Positions 11,973 to 23,483 of a stretch of 64,000 bases of DNA are shown piece after piece. How positions within the stretch are numbered: position 1 is the stretch's first letter; every line of letters begins with the position of its first letter. The position numbers and the translations under genes were made by a program. The stretch is from Astrothelium macrocarpum (Eukaryota > Ascomycota > Dothideomycetes > Trypetheliales > Trypetheliaceae): positions 81,040 through 145,039 of the forward strand of contig JAGEMR010000077.1 of NCBI GenBank assembly GCA_021030915.1, read 5' to 3'. Below the pieces are notes generated by a model. That model was not told the origin of the DNA, did no database searches, and was given only the letters and a program-made list of their open reading frames with translations.

Positions 11973-14900
11973 ATGGCACCACCAACGCCGGTAGAGGAAT
12001 CATCCGATGAAAGAAAGGCCGAGAGACCTGAAGTTGACCAATCCAAAAGTCAAGGGCCGCACGAGTCTTGGATCAAGTCATTATGGAAAAAAACCGAACT
12101 TGACATTCCGACTATTCAGCTTATGATGAAGTAATAAAGCTCTTCTCCGGTCAATCTACCTTACACTGACGCACGAGTATAGAGGTGCTATAGCTCCGAC
12201 GATTTGCCTAGCAATGTAGGTGGCGTGCGAGTGTCTTCGCATTGAACCTAACACTTCTTAGGTATCAATCAACTGCTGTTGCAGAAGAATATGCAACTTT
12301 GGGTTATCTGGTAGGGATCATGTCCATCCTCGGCCTTCCCATAATGCCACGGGCAAAGTTCTTGCAACACATCATCCTCAATGTCACAGCTGCATGCTTT
12401 AGCACAGCAGTCTGTATCCTTGCTATGTGGTCATCAGTCCAGGCCAGAATACATACCACGCCTCGAGTGGTGCCTGGAACCGGAGGACCAGGCACTGTAG
12501 GCACACCGGCCTCAGGTGCATCAACTGGAGGATACAATTCGTCACAATCCGCCGTCTGCGCTATTTGGCTTTTCTTTCAGATCTACATTATAAACTCACT
12601 TAGGTCAAGATACATACAGCTTCAATTCGCTACGATCATTTGGTCAATCTTTGCTGTCGTATCAATGTCCTACGGACCCAGCTATACTACCACACAACAA
12701 GCACTGAACTTCGCTCGACACCTCCTCTTGGCATTCCTTACTGGTTTCGGTATTGCATTTGGCGTACATGTGGTTATTTTTCCAATGTCCTCGCGTAAAA
12801 TAGCATTCAAGCTGTTTCCTGCCTACATTGGGGCGCTCTGTGGGGCCTTGAAAATACACGTAAAGTACGTCGAGAGCTTAGAGCATAGTGATATGTTCTC
12901 CCCTGCGCCTCGTCTGGATAGATCCGACTCCAAGACGAAGCCCGAGAGGAACGCTCATTTGGATCAGAAAGCAGCATTCAAGAAAGCGGTTGGAGGTCTG
13001 ATTGCGCTCAATTCTAAATTCCATGCCGAGCTCCCTTTCGCAAAACGGGATTTTGCCATTGGCAAACTAGGACCTGAAGATTTGAACGAGCTCTTCAGAC
13101 TTGTACGAGCAGTCATGATTCCTCTTTTAGGCTTAAGCTCCGTGTCCGATGTCTTTGAAAGGGTTTCCCACCGTCGAGGATGGGACCGTGTACCAGCAGC
13201 AGGCGAGGACGACACGGCTCAAAATGGGGATCCTCAAAGAGAGCGTTCTGTACACGCTTGGAACGAGCTGGCACAGCTCATGCATGAGCCAGTCGGCAAG
13301 TTGACTGAGATCCTGGACGAAGGTCTCCAACATACCTTGCTCCAGCTTGAGTTCATCAAACCACCCAAGAAATCCAAGTCTGCTTCATCTTCGGAACCGG
13401 ATTTGGAGGCTAAAGGAGATGCCGTGCAACCAGGCGACCCAGCTTTTGGGGATTACATGGATGCCAAGATACAAAAATTCGAGTCTTTCAAAGAACCCAT
13501 GTTACGAAAGTGGTGTGAGCTTCGAGGAATTGACTTGCCGGCAGATTTCTTCGAGAAACGAGCTAGTTCTGTGGCTTCTCCGTCGAATTCGTACACCGAA
13601 TTGGAGGAAGAAAATTGTCGGCGATACATGTATCTCGTTCTTTACATCCAATTGCTTCTTGCATCCACCGGTCGAGCTATTCTAGATTTGGTCTATTTTG
13701 CTGATCTCAAGGTTCGGTCGGGTCAAATGGATAAAAATCGACTTATTGTACCAGGAACGAGGCGACTGCGGAAATGGCTTAATAGCATCTTCTCTTCTCA
13801 ACATGAAGATTCGGGAGATGACTTGCATAACGCTATGCACGAGAGCGGTGGCTCCAGCGGAAAAGTCTATCTTGGTGCAGCGTATCAGAAGAAAAAGGAT
13901 CCAGAGCACTTGCCACCAGAGAATTTCTCGCAGGAAGTTGGTGACTATATTCGAAAGATACCAAAGATTCTCGGATCTTCGCACGCAGAGTTTGGATTCC
14001 GTGTTGCCTGCGCAACTCTTTCGCTTGCAATCATTGGCTTCATTGAACCTACACATGTTTTCTATACGAAACAACGAGTCTTTTGGGCGGTCATTATGAC
14101 AAGGTACCAGAACGCCTCACATTAAACATCGCTTGAGACTTACATGATAATAGTATTTCAATGACTCCGACAGCCGGCCAAAGCCTTTTAAACTTTTTCC
14201 TCCGTGCGGCCGGTACGGTGATTGCAATGGTATTGAGCTTTATTGCTTGGTATATCGTAGATGGCCATAGGGCAGGCGTTCTTGTTTTCTACTGGATCTT
14301 CGCTACCATCGGATTTTATGTGCCTCTAAAACAGCCCCGGTATACAATCGTCGGTGTTATATCAGTCGTGACATTGACTCTTATCATTGGTTACGAGCTG
14401 CAAGTGGATAAGATCGGGATCAAGGTCAGCACTTCAAATGGCCAGCCGTATTATCCAATTTACACATTGGCCCCGTATCGCCTTGCAGCAGTAATAGCAG
14501 GACTATTCGTGGCATTTATCTGGACAATCTTCCCATGGCCTATTACGGAGCATTCGCAATTAAGACGTCATCTCGGCTCATCCTTGTACCTGCTTGCAAA
14601 CCTGTACTCTGTGGCTCACGAAACGATCGGCATTCGAGTCATGAACGAGGAAGGTGACTTGGACTCCAAAGAAAGTCCTGGTCGCAAGTTAGATAAGGCA
14701 AGGTACATTTTGTTTACAAAGCAAACCATGCTTCTTGCACAGATGAAACAAGTCACAAGCTTCCTGGACTGGGAAATTCCAATGGGAGGACGGTAATACT
14801 ATTTCGCATCAAAAGCCAGTACATTCTGCTGATACAACTATGCAGATTCCCAAGAGAGATTTATACACAAATTTTGGGATGCGTTGAAAAGTGCGCAACC

Positions 14901-15471
14901 GATCCGATCCAATGTTTGTCTCACAGCTGACTATTCACGTAGTATTCAAAATTACACCGCACTCTTAAGTTATGCTTCCAAGACCTTCCACGACATGAAG
15001 TCATCAGAAGATTCACAGTGGCTGCAAGACTTTCGAGAACTCCTTAGGACAGCGACCGTTACATCCAATGAGATCACGTCCATCCTTAGTCTCTTATCGT
15101 CGAGCATCACAACAGGTCAACCGCTTCCGCCCTACATGAAGACACCGACGCCTTTCGCTCTCGGTCGAAAGCTCGAAAGCATGGATCGCGATATTCTTAG
15201 TCTTCGGCACCTTGCGGAACCCGGGTACGCGGCGTTTGCAATGATGCAAATTACAACACATTGCATCATAGCAGATATCGATAAGCTCATGGAGTGAGAC
15301 AAGTTTTATCCTAATACTCTACTGGACGCTGCTGACTCTGTATACAGGCTGGTTAAGAAGCTCATTGGTGAGATGGACTTCTCCTTCCATATCATTAGTA
15401 CGGGAGATGAGAGCCAAAGAGGTAGCTCTGAAGATTCGCTTATGCAAGGGGACAAAGGAAAGCAAGATTGA
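11973..15471 (+). CDS. ArAE_2/DUF2421 (Bre4-like) putative transporter
   Basis: Large membrane protein of the fungal FUSC/aromatic-acid-exporter-like family, related to yeast Bre4 (brefeldin A sensitivity). The substrate is unknown. Seven exons: 11973-12130, 12183-12215, 12262-14103, 14154-14792, 14846-14890, 14943-15293, 15348-15471 (1,063 residues). An N-terminal six-helix block (ArAE_2_N) starts with GAIAPTICLAM and YATLGYLVGIMSILGLPIM. A long hydrophilic segment follows, then the second membrane block. That block is the FUSC-type domain, with an ISMTPTAGQS motif spanning the exon 3/4 junction, and ends in a DUF2421 C-terminal region. Exons of 33 and 45 nt are unusually short, but their phases fit exactly. 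MAPPTP at 11973 is taken as start; the frame stays open upstream. Confidence 0.87.
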
Positions 15472-15972
15472 AGCAACCGAATTCTTTTTGTTGTCAAAAT
15501 ACTTGATGTTTTTTAAGATGTCCTTTGTATAGTGGATAAGCTCGGAGGTGGTCTGTTTTCCTATTCGTAAAACTTGTAGTCATAAGGACGACGTACTTGA
15601 GTCCTGGACGCGTCATGAATATTTGGGATGGTAAAGATTCGGGTAACTTAGTGTATGTTGAGATTTGGAGCAACGACCATGATGAAACTGGACTTGTAAC
15701 TCTAAGGACAAAATGTAATTAGCGCATGACTACAACAATCGCAGCGAGGTTTCTTACATCGCTGGTTGATTTGATCTGAACTTGCCACCAAATGTCCACA
15801 AGCCCAAGTTCTCACAGGGACAAAATTGTTGTGGTGATTCACTCCATCAGGTGGCACGGTGGAGTAGCCTTTGGACGCTGATAGACGAACAAACCTCGGT
15901 TGCCTATTGGACACATACTGCAAAGACTCGGAGGATTTTGTCAACGGCAGCTTCTCCAACATTCTTGATAGC
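15472..15972. other. Convergent 3' flanks (ArAE-like gene / ALB1)
   Basis: About 500 bp between two converging stop codons. No supported gene; probably both 3' untranslated regions. Confidence 0.5.
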
Positions 15973-16567
15973 TTATGTGGTAGACTCTTTTGGAGTGGGT
16001 TCTTGAGCTTCCGGCATCGCAGCGTCTTCGGTATCCGCTGATGATTTGTTGTTCGCTGGTTCATCTCCTATGTGCTTCGAAGGCTGCTTTGAGATATCCG
16101 GCCGCTGTTGCTGCTTCGCGATTGTAGAATTGAGATCATCCCAATTGGCCTGCCGAGAAGTTAAACATGCTCTAGAACATGGGGTAGAAGAAACAAACAC
16201 GTCGTGCTTTGACTTTCTTCCCTTTCTCCACACTAGAGGCCAGCTTTTTCCCGAGCCTGTCCAGATTCCTGTCTGCCCGTTCCAGACCTCTTTGATGACG
16301 GACGCGCTGTTGCCGACTCATGTTCTTTTGTTTCCGTTTCTTCACAATACCGCCATCTCTCAGACCAAGCACGTTTGCTTGGAATTGTGCTGTCTCAACT
16401 GGGGGTTCGATATTCTTTAGAGATTTGTCTGTGTCAATGGATGGCGATTGTTCCCTTCTCGCGGCGCGCGACCTTGATGAGACGGCTAAAGTGATAAATG
16501 AGTATTGTACCGGTACAGTCTTCAAGCAGAACTCACGTTTTTTCTTGAGCTTAGCGGTTTTGGCCAT
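15973..16567 (-). CDS. ALB1: Ribosome biogenesis protein Alb1
   Basis: Shuttling pre-60S factor that works with Arx1 in ribosome export (family knowledge). Three exons: 16567-16537, 16485-16199, 16149-15973 (164 residues). The basic start MAKTAKLKKK is followed by SRSRAARREQSPSIDTDKS. A KKRKQK cluster, a basic helix (RHQRGLERADRNLDRLGKK) and KARRANWDDLN across the last junction come next, in the usual family order. Intron 2 needs a GTTTGT donor to keep frame, which is weaker than GTGAGT at intron 1. The gene starts 258 bp from the divergent ubiquitin protease gene, suggesting a shared promoter. Confidence 0.88.
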
Positions 16568-16825
16568 GGTTGTGAGGAAGTTAAAGTTAGAGTGGGGTGA
16601 GATTTCGTTTGTACATGTTCGGAGTGTGGGTGATTCTCCGTTAGGCTTTGGCCGTGCCGTGCGTACTCAAACCACCACCAACCAACCTTCCCCGTCCTTC
16701 AAACGATTGATTTGTCTTCCAGCGCCTAGCTACAATTCCCATGCTTGCGCTATATATCATTCACTTTCGTCCGTCTCGGAGAATCCATCGTCCTCCGGCA
16801 TTCTCCCCCAATTGCTCACAACATC

Positions 16826-19000
16826 ATGACCTTTACTGGACACTCTCACTTTGAACCCAATACAGGACGTTTTGCGCCGGACCATATATCGGGCGCTGGC
16901 ATTGCGTTCTCCCTCCTGTGCATCTATCTAATCATCCACTTGAAGGCCTCACAATCGTTTGGCATCTCCGCACTCTACTTCTTATCACGTCTATGGAACC
17001 GCTTAGTCGAGATGACGCCGTTTAGCGTACTTCCTAGAAAACCTTTCGGCTTGGACACTGAGGACCTGCTCAAAGGCTTACAACCCGACAGTTCCTCAAG
17101 TGTTTTTGGAATCTTCAAAGGACGTACACATTCGAAGACTCTGCCGGGGCTTGGCAATTGGGATAACTCTTGCTATCAGAACAGCGTTATCCAGGCCCTG
17201 GCATCACTCCCTGACTTCCATACCTTCCTTAATCAAACAAATCGGGATACAAGTGAGATTTCGGAAGAAACTACAAATGATGCGCTACGAGAGATTCTTT
17301 CGAAACTCAATGACCCAGCAAGAGGGGGACAGGTTCTATGGACTCCATCAAAGCTTAAATCGATGAGTAGTTGGCAGCAGCAAGACGCCCAAGAGTATTT
17401 CTCAAAGATTATGGATCAAATGGAGAAGGATATTGCTGGGACGTGGAAGCCACTAGTTAAAGCACAAGGCTTGGAAGCTATCAATACTGTTGGAGAAGAC
17501 CATCAGCTTCAAGAATTGGCCGAACAAACCGATGGAACATCACTTGAACCCGATCTCGCGAATCAAGATCGCCCGGAATCTGAAGTCGATGTGAAGTATC
17601 CGTCTGTTAGCGCATCGCCATTAGTAAACCCTTTAGAAGGCTTCTTGGGTCAACGTGTTGCATGCATGACTTGTGGATTTAGTGAAGGATTGTCTCTCAT
17701 TCCCTTCAACTGCATCACAGTTCCTCTCGGAGATCGGAATACCTACGAGCTTCGAGAATGTTTAGATGAATATACAAAACTCGAAGTAATTGATGAGGTG
17801 GAATGCGCGAAATGCACACTTCTACGTAGCCAACATGCGCTTGAGCAACTCCAGGCGGCAAGTTCTAATGACCGCAGCGAAGACCAAATATTCCATGAAG
17901 ATATTCGAGCCCGATTAGAGGCTGTTGAAACCGCACTTGAAGACGACGACTTTTCCGACAATACCCTCACTAAACGCTGTCAAATATCTAAGAAGAATAG
18001 AGTCAGCGGGGCCAAGTCACGACAAGCGATCATTGCGAAACTACCACACAATCTTGCTATACACATCAATCGTAGTGTTTTTGACGAGTTTACTGGTGCG
18101 CAAAGAAAGAATTACGCACAAGTCAGTTTCCCAAAGAATTTAGACCTTAGATCATGGTGTCTTGGAAGATCGTCTCTAAGTGATAATGGAACAAGTGAAG
18201 AGAGTGAAGAACTCTGGTCTCTTGACCCACGGCAATCTCTGCTCGCCGGCCAGGCGTCTGCATCTGCATCTTCGATTACAGACTACGAGCTCCACGCTGT
18301 CATAACGCATTACGGTCGACATGAGAACGGCCATTACATTTGCTATCGCAAGCGTGCCGTGCGTCCGGGGGACGAAGCGCAAGTATCTGAACACTCTGAT
18401 TCGAAGGAGCAAACAGAAGAAGGATGGTGGCGTCTCAGTGATGAAGACGTATCTCCTGTGAGCGAAGAGGATATCCTGCGGCAAGGCGGAGTCTTCATGC
18501 TGTTCTACGAACGAAAGCGAACAATATCTATGGCTACTGACCGTATGCCAAATACTCAGCCAGCCGAAGTCACGGAGCTCCAGACGCATGAGCCAGCAGA
18601 AGCGATGGCGAATGACAAGGAAGAGCAGCCCGCTCCGTTTGAAGATAGCTCTCTCATGGACAGCGCCGAAACGCTAAAACCCAAAGCTATAGAGCCGGCC
18701 ACATCAGATCTTAGCTCACCTCATACACCAGACGATGATGTTCCCACAGAGCAAGATTACGAGCAAGACGTTTCAATGGCAGATAGTTCTGTCGTTGACC
18801 ACGAATCCACCACAAATACATCGATCAGTGAAGACGAGTCTGGCCCAATAATTGCGACGGAATCGGAGGTTTCAACATCATCAACGACAACCATACCACC
18901 GCCTCCTCAACTTCGGCACATGCGCACATCGAGATACGATGATCAGCGCAAGGACGATTCCTTTTCATCGTCACGGGCGCCTATGGTCGCGGCAACGTGA
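16826..19000 (+). CDS. Membrane-anchored ubiquitin-specific protease (Ubp1/USP30-like)
   Basis: Cysteine protease that removes ubiquitin from proteins. Single exon, 724 residues from MTFTGHS at 16826; an in-frame ATG at 16745 would add 27 residues but lies in leader-like sequence. A hydrophobic segment near residues 25-45 (GIAFSLLCIYLIIHL) suggests an N-terminal membrane anchor. The Cys box is GLGNWDNSCYQNSVIQALAS near residue 110. Two CxxC pairs (CMTCGF, CAKCT) form the zinc ribbon. The His box is ITHYGRHENGHYICY near residue 500, followed by WWRLSDEDV and VFMLFYE. The long C-terminal tail is acidic and Ser/Thr-rich. The anchored layout recalls yeast Ubp1 and animal USP30; whether it sits in ER or mitochondrial outer membrane cannot be told. 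Confidence 0.92.
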   Translation: MTFTGHSHFEPNTGRFAPDHISGAGIAFSLLCIYLIIHLKASQSFGISALYFLSRLWNRLVEMTPFSVLPRKPFGLDTEDLLKGLQPDSSSSVFGIFKGRTHSKTLPGLGNWDNSCYQNSVIQALASLPDFHTFLNQTNRDTSEISEETTNDALREILSKLNDPARGGQVLWTPSKLKSMSSWQQQDAQEYFSKIMDQMEKDIAGTWKPLVKAQGLEAINTVGEDHQLQELAEQTDGTSLEPDLANQDRPESEVDVKYPSVSASPLVNPLEGFLGQRVACMTCGFSEGLSLIPFNCITVPLGDRNTYELRECLDEYTKLEVIDEVECAKCTLLRSQHALEQLQAASSNDRSEDQIFHEDIRARLEAVETALEDDDFSDNTLTKRCQISKKNRVSGAKSRQAIIAKLPHNLAIHINRSVFDEFTGAQRKNYAQVSFPKNLDLRSWCLGRSSLSDNGTSEESEELWSLDPRQSLLAGQASASASSITDYELHAVITHYGRHENGHYICYRKRAVRPGDEAQVSEHSDSKEQTEEGWWRLSDEDVSPVSEEDILRQGGVFMLFYERKRTISMATDRMPNTQPAEVTELQTHEPAEAMANDKEEQPAPFEDSSLMDSAETLKPKAIEPATSDLSSPHTPDDDVPTEQDYEQDVSMADSSVVDHESTTNTSISEDESGPIIATESEVSTSSTTTIPPPPQLRHMRTSRYDDQRKDDSFSSSRAPMVAAT

Positions 19001-19393
19001 GCGAATACGACGCAGCAAGGTTCGAGCGATACGGCAGGATGGCTGGACTGTTTGAATGCATAGCGATCTGGCGTTTTAGGTAGTCTTGCATTTTTGCGGC
19101 TTCGATTGTATCAATACGCTCAGGGATTTGCAGCAACGGTGGGATGAAATTGGGAAATAGTCAATATTTTGCTTTTTACGTGCATAGATACGCTTATGCA
19201 TTCACGCAAACAAATAAGTTATGAATTAGAGCTCTGATCTTACCCAGCTTTGTTGCCCGACTTCCAGCGTCTGGATTAACTCGATTTGTCCTGAAAATGA
19301 TATGTAGCCGGGCAGATTCAATCCAGTCTATTACGGCCTTTGACGTGGCCATTTGCGGGAATAGAGCGCACTTTTAATTGATCGTGGCATACA
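19001..19393. other. Intergenic gap UBP / HET gene
   Basis: About 390 bp between two co-directional genes. It contains the UBP 3' end and the HET gene promoter. No supported gene. Confidence 0.5.
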
Positions 19394-21325
19394 ATGGCTG
19401 CCTCTCAAACATCGCCATACCAACCGCTTGCACAAGATCAATTTCGCCTATTGACGATTCACCCATCCTATGGCTCCAAAGATAGCATCCTAGAATGTAA
19501 TTTGATGATCGAGAAACCACAAAATCGGCCATACTCTTCGCTGTCATATTGCTGGGGTGATATCAGCGATACTACTATCATACACCTCAGTGGCCTGGAT
19601 TTTAAGATCACGAGAAACCTAGAAGCCGCGCTGAGACAGCTGCGTCAAGCAGATGACACGTTTGTCATCTGGGTTGATGCAATCTGTATCAATCAATTGG
19701 ATGTCGATGAGCGGACTGCGCAGGTTGGCGTCATGTATCAAATTTACTCTATGGCGGAGGAAGTCATTGTTTGGCTAGGCATAGAAGGCGAGCACAGCAA
19801 TCTGGCGATGGGATTAATCAAGTTTTTCGGTCGATTCTTGTGTGATGCTGGCGTAGATAGTATCTACTCCTACATGTATGATTCGGCAGTGCAAGATAAA
19901 ATTGAAGAAGGAGAGATGCAGATTTGGGCTAGAGCAGAACAGCATGGCTTGATCATCCCCGAGGCCTGGGAAGCTGTAGCGCGGCTGCTTGAAAGACCAT
20001 GGTGGACGAGAGTTTGGATTATGCAAGAAGTCGCTCTAGCAAAAACTGTCAAAGTTGTATGTGGACATTTGGAGGTCTCTTTAACGGATCTGGTGGCCAT
20101 TCCATACTTTACGGTTGCTTTGAGTAAAATGACTGTGTTGGATTCGACGAATGCACAGTCGGCGATATCTCAGCTCGAAGACATCTCCCAGTGTACCTCT
20201 ATATTGACTTATTGTGAAACGATGTTGGATTTTCCGTCTAAAAGAATCTCGCAATACAATCTCCTATCTGCTCTGTTGCAATTGGCTCCCAGAGGCTGCA
20301 GCGATGCTCGGGACAAGGTGTTCGGTACTTTGGGGATGTTACAGTCTGACGGGATGATCAAAGTAGACTACAAGCAATCCACGGCACAGACATATACGTT
20401 ATGTGCCCGGGCATTGGCCGAGTTGAAAGACGAAGGTGGCCCCGAGATGTATATGCGTCTGAGAATCTTCAAGTTTGCAGGGCTTGGTCATTTGAATAGA
20501 GCAACAGGTGAACTCAGTTCACTTCCTTCCTGGGTACCTGACTGGACGGCTTTCGAGAATGACTGTATGCCGAAAGCACTCTCGGATCACTGGATGAACA
20601 GACTGGACCTACCCACCAAACTCGATTTTGTTGATTCAGGACGAGCTATCAAGGTACAAGCTTTCATATTGGATCATGTGAAGAGAGTGGAACCAGGTAC
20701 TATGTTGCCTTGGAATACTAAAACCTTGAATGATGGATCAGCTATATGCCCAACAGGCGGCAGCTCGAGACTTCATGCTTTTTTCCGCGCTCTGATGTCG
20801 CTTGATTTCTCAGCAGGTTTCGTGACAGAGGAGATATTTGGCGCTATAGCTGGCATTCTTTATCACTGGTTCGAGGACCGTTGTAAATCTGCTGAGGAAG
20901 AAGCACGGAATGCAAGTCTGAGAGAACTTTACGACGCACGTGATGCGCCTGCATCGTGGAATATCGGCTCTCTATTCCCGTTCTGTTTGGGCCATATCCA
21001 TATACGAGCTTGGGATACAAAATTCTCGTTTGAGGACCTCTCGCAGACCTTCCTTCCGAGAATTATGAAACAAGCGGCTGAGTCAATTTCGAGAAAGTCT
21101 TGGTTCGCGACAGCAGGAGGTTATCTCGGGCTAGGTCCTGAAGGGGTGAAAGAAGGCGATGTGCTCTTTGTCACTCCAGGCGTCCAAGTTCCATGTCTTT
21201 TGAGAGGAGAGCCAAGCAATTGTGTTCTCGTCGGTGAGGCGTACCTGGACGGCTTGATGCATGGCGAGATTTCTGAGGTACGTAAGACGAGAGGTTTGGA
21301 ACAAACAACATTGATCATTCATTGA
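19394..21325 (+). CDS. HET-domain (heterokaryon incompatibility) protein
   Basis: Member of the large fungal HET family (PF06985) linked to non-self recognition and programmed cell death; most paralogues have no tested role. Single exon, 643 residues. The HET domain spans about residues 40-190: SSLSYCWGD, then FVIWVDAICINQLDVDER, then QIYSMAEEVIVWLG. Helical sequence follows (WWTRVWIMQEVALA, and SDARDKVFGTLGML, which is typical of HET proteins). The C-terminus has the frequent VLVGEAYLDGLMHGE segment. No NACHT, WD or ankyrin repeats, so this is a short HET protein. It stands alone without a second HET gene nearby. Confidence 0.93.
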   Translation: MAASQTSPYQPLAQDQFRLLTIHPSYGSKDSILECNLMIEKPQNRPYSSLSYCWGDISDTTIIHLSGLDFKITRNLEAALRQLRQADDTFVIWVDAICINQLDVDERTAQVGVMYQIYSMAEEVIVWLGIEGEHSNLAMGLIKFFGRFLCDAGVDSIYSYMYDSAVQDKIEEGEMQIWARAEQHGLIIPEAWEAVARLLERPWWTRVWIMQEVALAKTVKVVCGHLEVSLTDLVAIPYFTVALSKMTVLDSTNAQSAISQLEDISQCTSILTYCETMLDFPSKRISQYNLLSALLQLAPRGCSDARDKVFGTLGMLQSDGMIKVDYKQSTAQTYTLCARALAELKDEGGPEMYMRLRIFKFAGLGHLNRATGELSSLPSWVPDWTAFENDCMPKALSDHWMNRLDLPTKLDFVDSGRAIKVQAFILDHVKRVEPGTMLPWNTKTLNDGSAICPTGGSSRLHAFFRALMSLDFSAGFVTEEIFGAIAGILYHWFEDRCKSAEEEARNASLRELYDARDAPASWNIGSLFPFCLGHIHIRAWDTKFSFEDLSQTFLPRIMKQAAESISRKSWFATAGGYLGLGPEGVKEGDVLFVTPGVQVPCLLRGEPSNCVLVGEAYLDGLMHGEISEVRKTRGLEQTTLIIH

Positions 21326-21642
21326 ATCAATCCTCCATGGCCTGTGTAAGGTCCAAATTTCGTTGCTGCTAGTAGTAATTTGCAGTATGAAGGCTCATTG
21401 AATTTAGAGAAATCTTCTAAGAATTTCCGATTTTTCCAAGGACGGCCAGTGGTATGTGTTGGCAAAGTCTACGACCTAAAGGTTTACAGCCTGACGTCCC
21501 TACTCTCAGAGCATTGCACGATTTTGTCATTAAAGCCGTGGCAGGTAAAATGAAACCCATTGATGCTAATTGAGCTATTTCACAACAGTTGCGCCGCTGA
21601 GTAATACCAACACTAATGCTTCCCATTTCACGAATTCTTCCA
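21326..21642. other. Convergent 3' flanks HET / RPL32
   Basis: Just over 300 bp between two converging stops; no supported gene. Confidence 0.5.
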
Positions 21643-22312
21643 TCATGATTCCGTAGTGACCTTTGCCTTCCCATTTGTGACCTTCACGCCTAGCTGCTTT
21701 GCCCTTGCGATGATCTCAACTCGCTTCCGTGATGATACCCCGTGTGCGATCCTGATCGTCTATTGTCAGTCACAATCTACTAATTGAGAGTAACGTCACG
21801 TACTCGGCGGCGAATGTCCGGTTGTGCATGAGAAGAACATCCAATTCGCTTGTGTTGTTGACAAGGAAAGCTTTGTGTCCAGAGGGCATCATATGCCGCG
21901 TCTTCTTATTCGAGCCATAGCCGATCTGTAAGAATACCGTGCTCGTCAGCTGTGGTGCGCTCAAAATTGTAGTCACCGTTGCTCCAGTCCAGTTTGTATC
22001 CTCAACTTCAAACTTTTTTTTCCCCGTAATACTCAAGTGAAATTGCTTATATGTCCAAGTTGATCCGTACCTTTGGCATAGCAGCCTGACCCTTGAATCG
22101 TCTCCGCACTCGGTTGTCAATACCCTTCGGCTTCCTCCAGCTCGGGTCAACACATTTAAAGCGATCGCTTTGGTGACGATTGAAGCGCGCGGTGCCTGAA
22201 AAAATCACATCAATTATTAGAATTTGTTTGAATACATGGCTCAATAGGAGGGTTAAAAGTCGAATTACTTACGCTTCTTGATGATGGGAACGTGCTTCTT
22301 TGCGGCCACCAT
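21643..22312 (-). CDS. RPL32: 60S ribosomal protein eL32
   Basis: Structural protein of the large ribosomal subunit. Four exons: 22312-22273, 22195-22071, 21925-21804, 21751-21643, giving exactly 131 residues, the usual fungal length. Starts MVAAKKHVPIIKK. It continues with FNRHQSDRFKCVDPSWRKPK, then RVRRRFKGQ, then IGYGSNKKTRHMMPSGHKAF and LVNNTSELDVLLMHN, which are among the most conserved parts of eL32. The second intron is 145 nt, longer than others in the window. Start and stop are fixed by homology. Confidence 0.97.
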
Positions 22313-23483
22313 CTATAGCCAGATACGTGGTCAGCATAGTCTTTGGAGAACAGTAACTATATTTGGTTCTTTGAAGCATACCTTGCCGGTAGTAGAGGGG
22401 ATGTATGTTGTCAATGATGGTGACTACCGTCGTCTTGATACAAAATCCCACCCCTGTCGCGTGGTTGCGGCGCTAATGGCTCGCTTGCGGATAAACCTTG
22501 ATCCGCACCGTTTCGTCTCTAGGTATCGAGAATTGCTGTCTTGTACCATTTGTAGCATCTCACAGCGAGTCATGAGAGTGCAGGTACCTCGATGTCATCA
22601 CAAAGGGTGATTCTATGACTCGTTTTTCATGCAAACATTACAGTCTGTTTCACAAAGCACATTTGGATTTTTCCGTCGTATTAGGCTTTTGCTTTTTTTT
22701 CACTATGCTATCTCTCGCCTGATGCCTTTGAAAACTGAAAAAGCAAGGACTAATTATGCTCGAAGATGGAAACAGTTAAGAATAGCGACGGGTATCTCAC
22801 CATCTGCGTACGCCCACACTGTGCCACATGAATCCTCGATAAAATAAGCCCCTTGAATTAAGCGGCCGGCGCAGCCGTGCCTTGGATAGAGTACCGCATA
22901 GAAACCTTCAGTCCAGTACCATAACCCCCGTTCTGCTCAACTGACAAGGACAACATAGGGAATATTTGAGCATTGAGGAGAGAAGATGGACTTGGACTCA
23001 ACAAGGGAAACTGGAAGAACAGACAAACAGAACAAAGGTATCCGACAGATTAACACCGATAAGTTTCCCAGTATATGTCCCTTCCCCAAGGCGCACTTTG
23101 TCTCGTCATCAGCCGGCTCAGCCTGCGCCCCAGTACTCTTGGTCAGCGCCTTCCGTTGAAGAGAGGCCGTTATTCTTGTGTGTGTACCATCAGGTTCCTG
23201 ACTTGTCCAGCCCACATTATTACGCCAGAAAGTCCCATTCATAAAATCAAAGGAGATAGGATAGGTGAAAAAGTAGATAGTCGAGTGAAGTCAGAGCTTC
23301 GCAAATGTGAGGAGATGGTCAGGTGATTGATCGGAAGATCGAGAGAGGTCGGAAAATTTTCGTAACATGGCCACAATTGGAAAAGATGGTGGATGTGGTA
23401 TTAAAGTAGGTAGTAAACAGATGCAGATAGACGCGCATTTGGAGCGACAGATTGTAGACATGGATGAGATGTGACCGTAAGAT
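22313..23483. other. RPL32 upstream region / homeobox gene 3' flank
   Basis: About 1.2 kb between two co-directional minus-strand genes. It holds the RPL32 promoter and the homeobox gene's 3' untranslated region. Several small frames occur but none has support. Confidence 0.5.

Noticed and set aside
16745..16825. Upstream extension of the ubiquitin protease start
   Set aside because: The added 27 residues look like translated leader, and the ATG at 16826 places the membrane segment at the expected N-terminal position.
21926..22070. Possible snoRNA inside the 145-nt RPL32 intron
   Set aside because: A CTGA-like D box occurs but no proper C box (RTGATGA) or terminal stem was seen, so there is no support.
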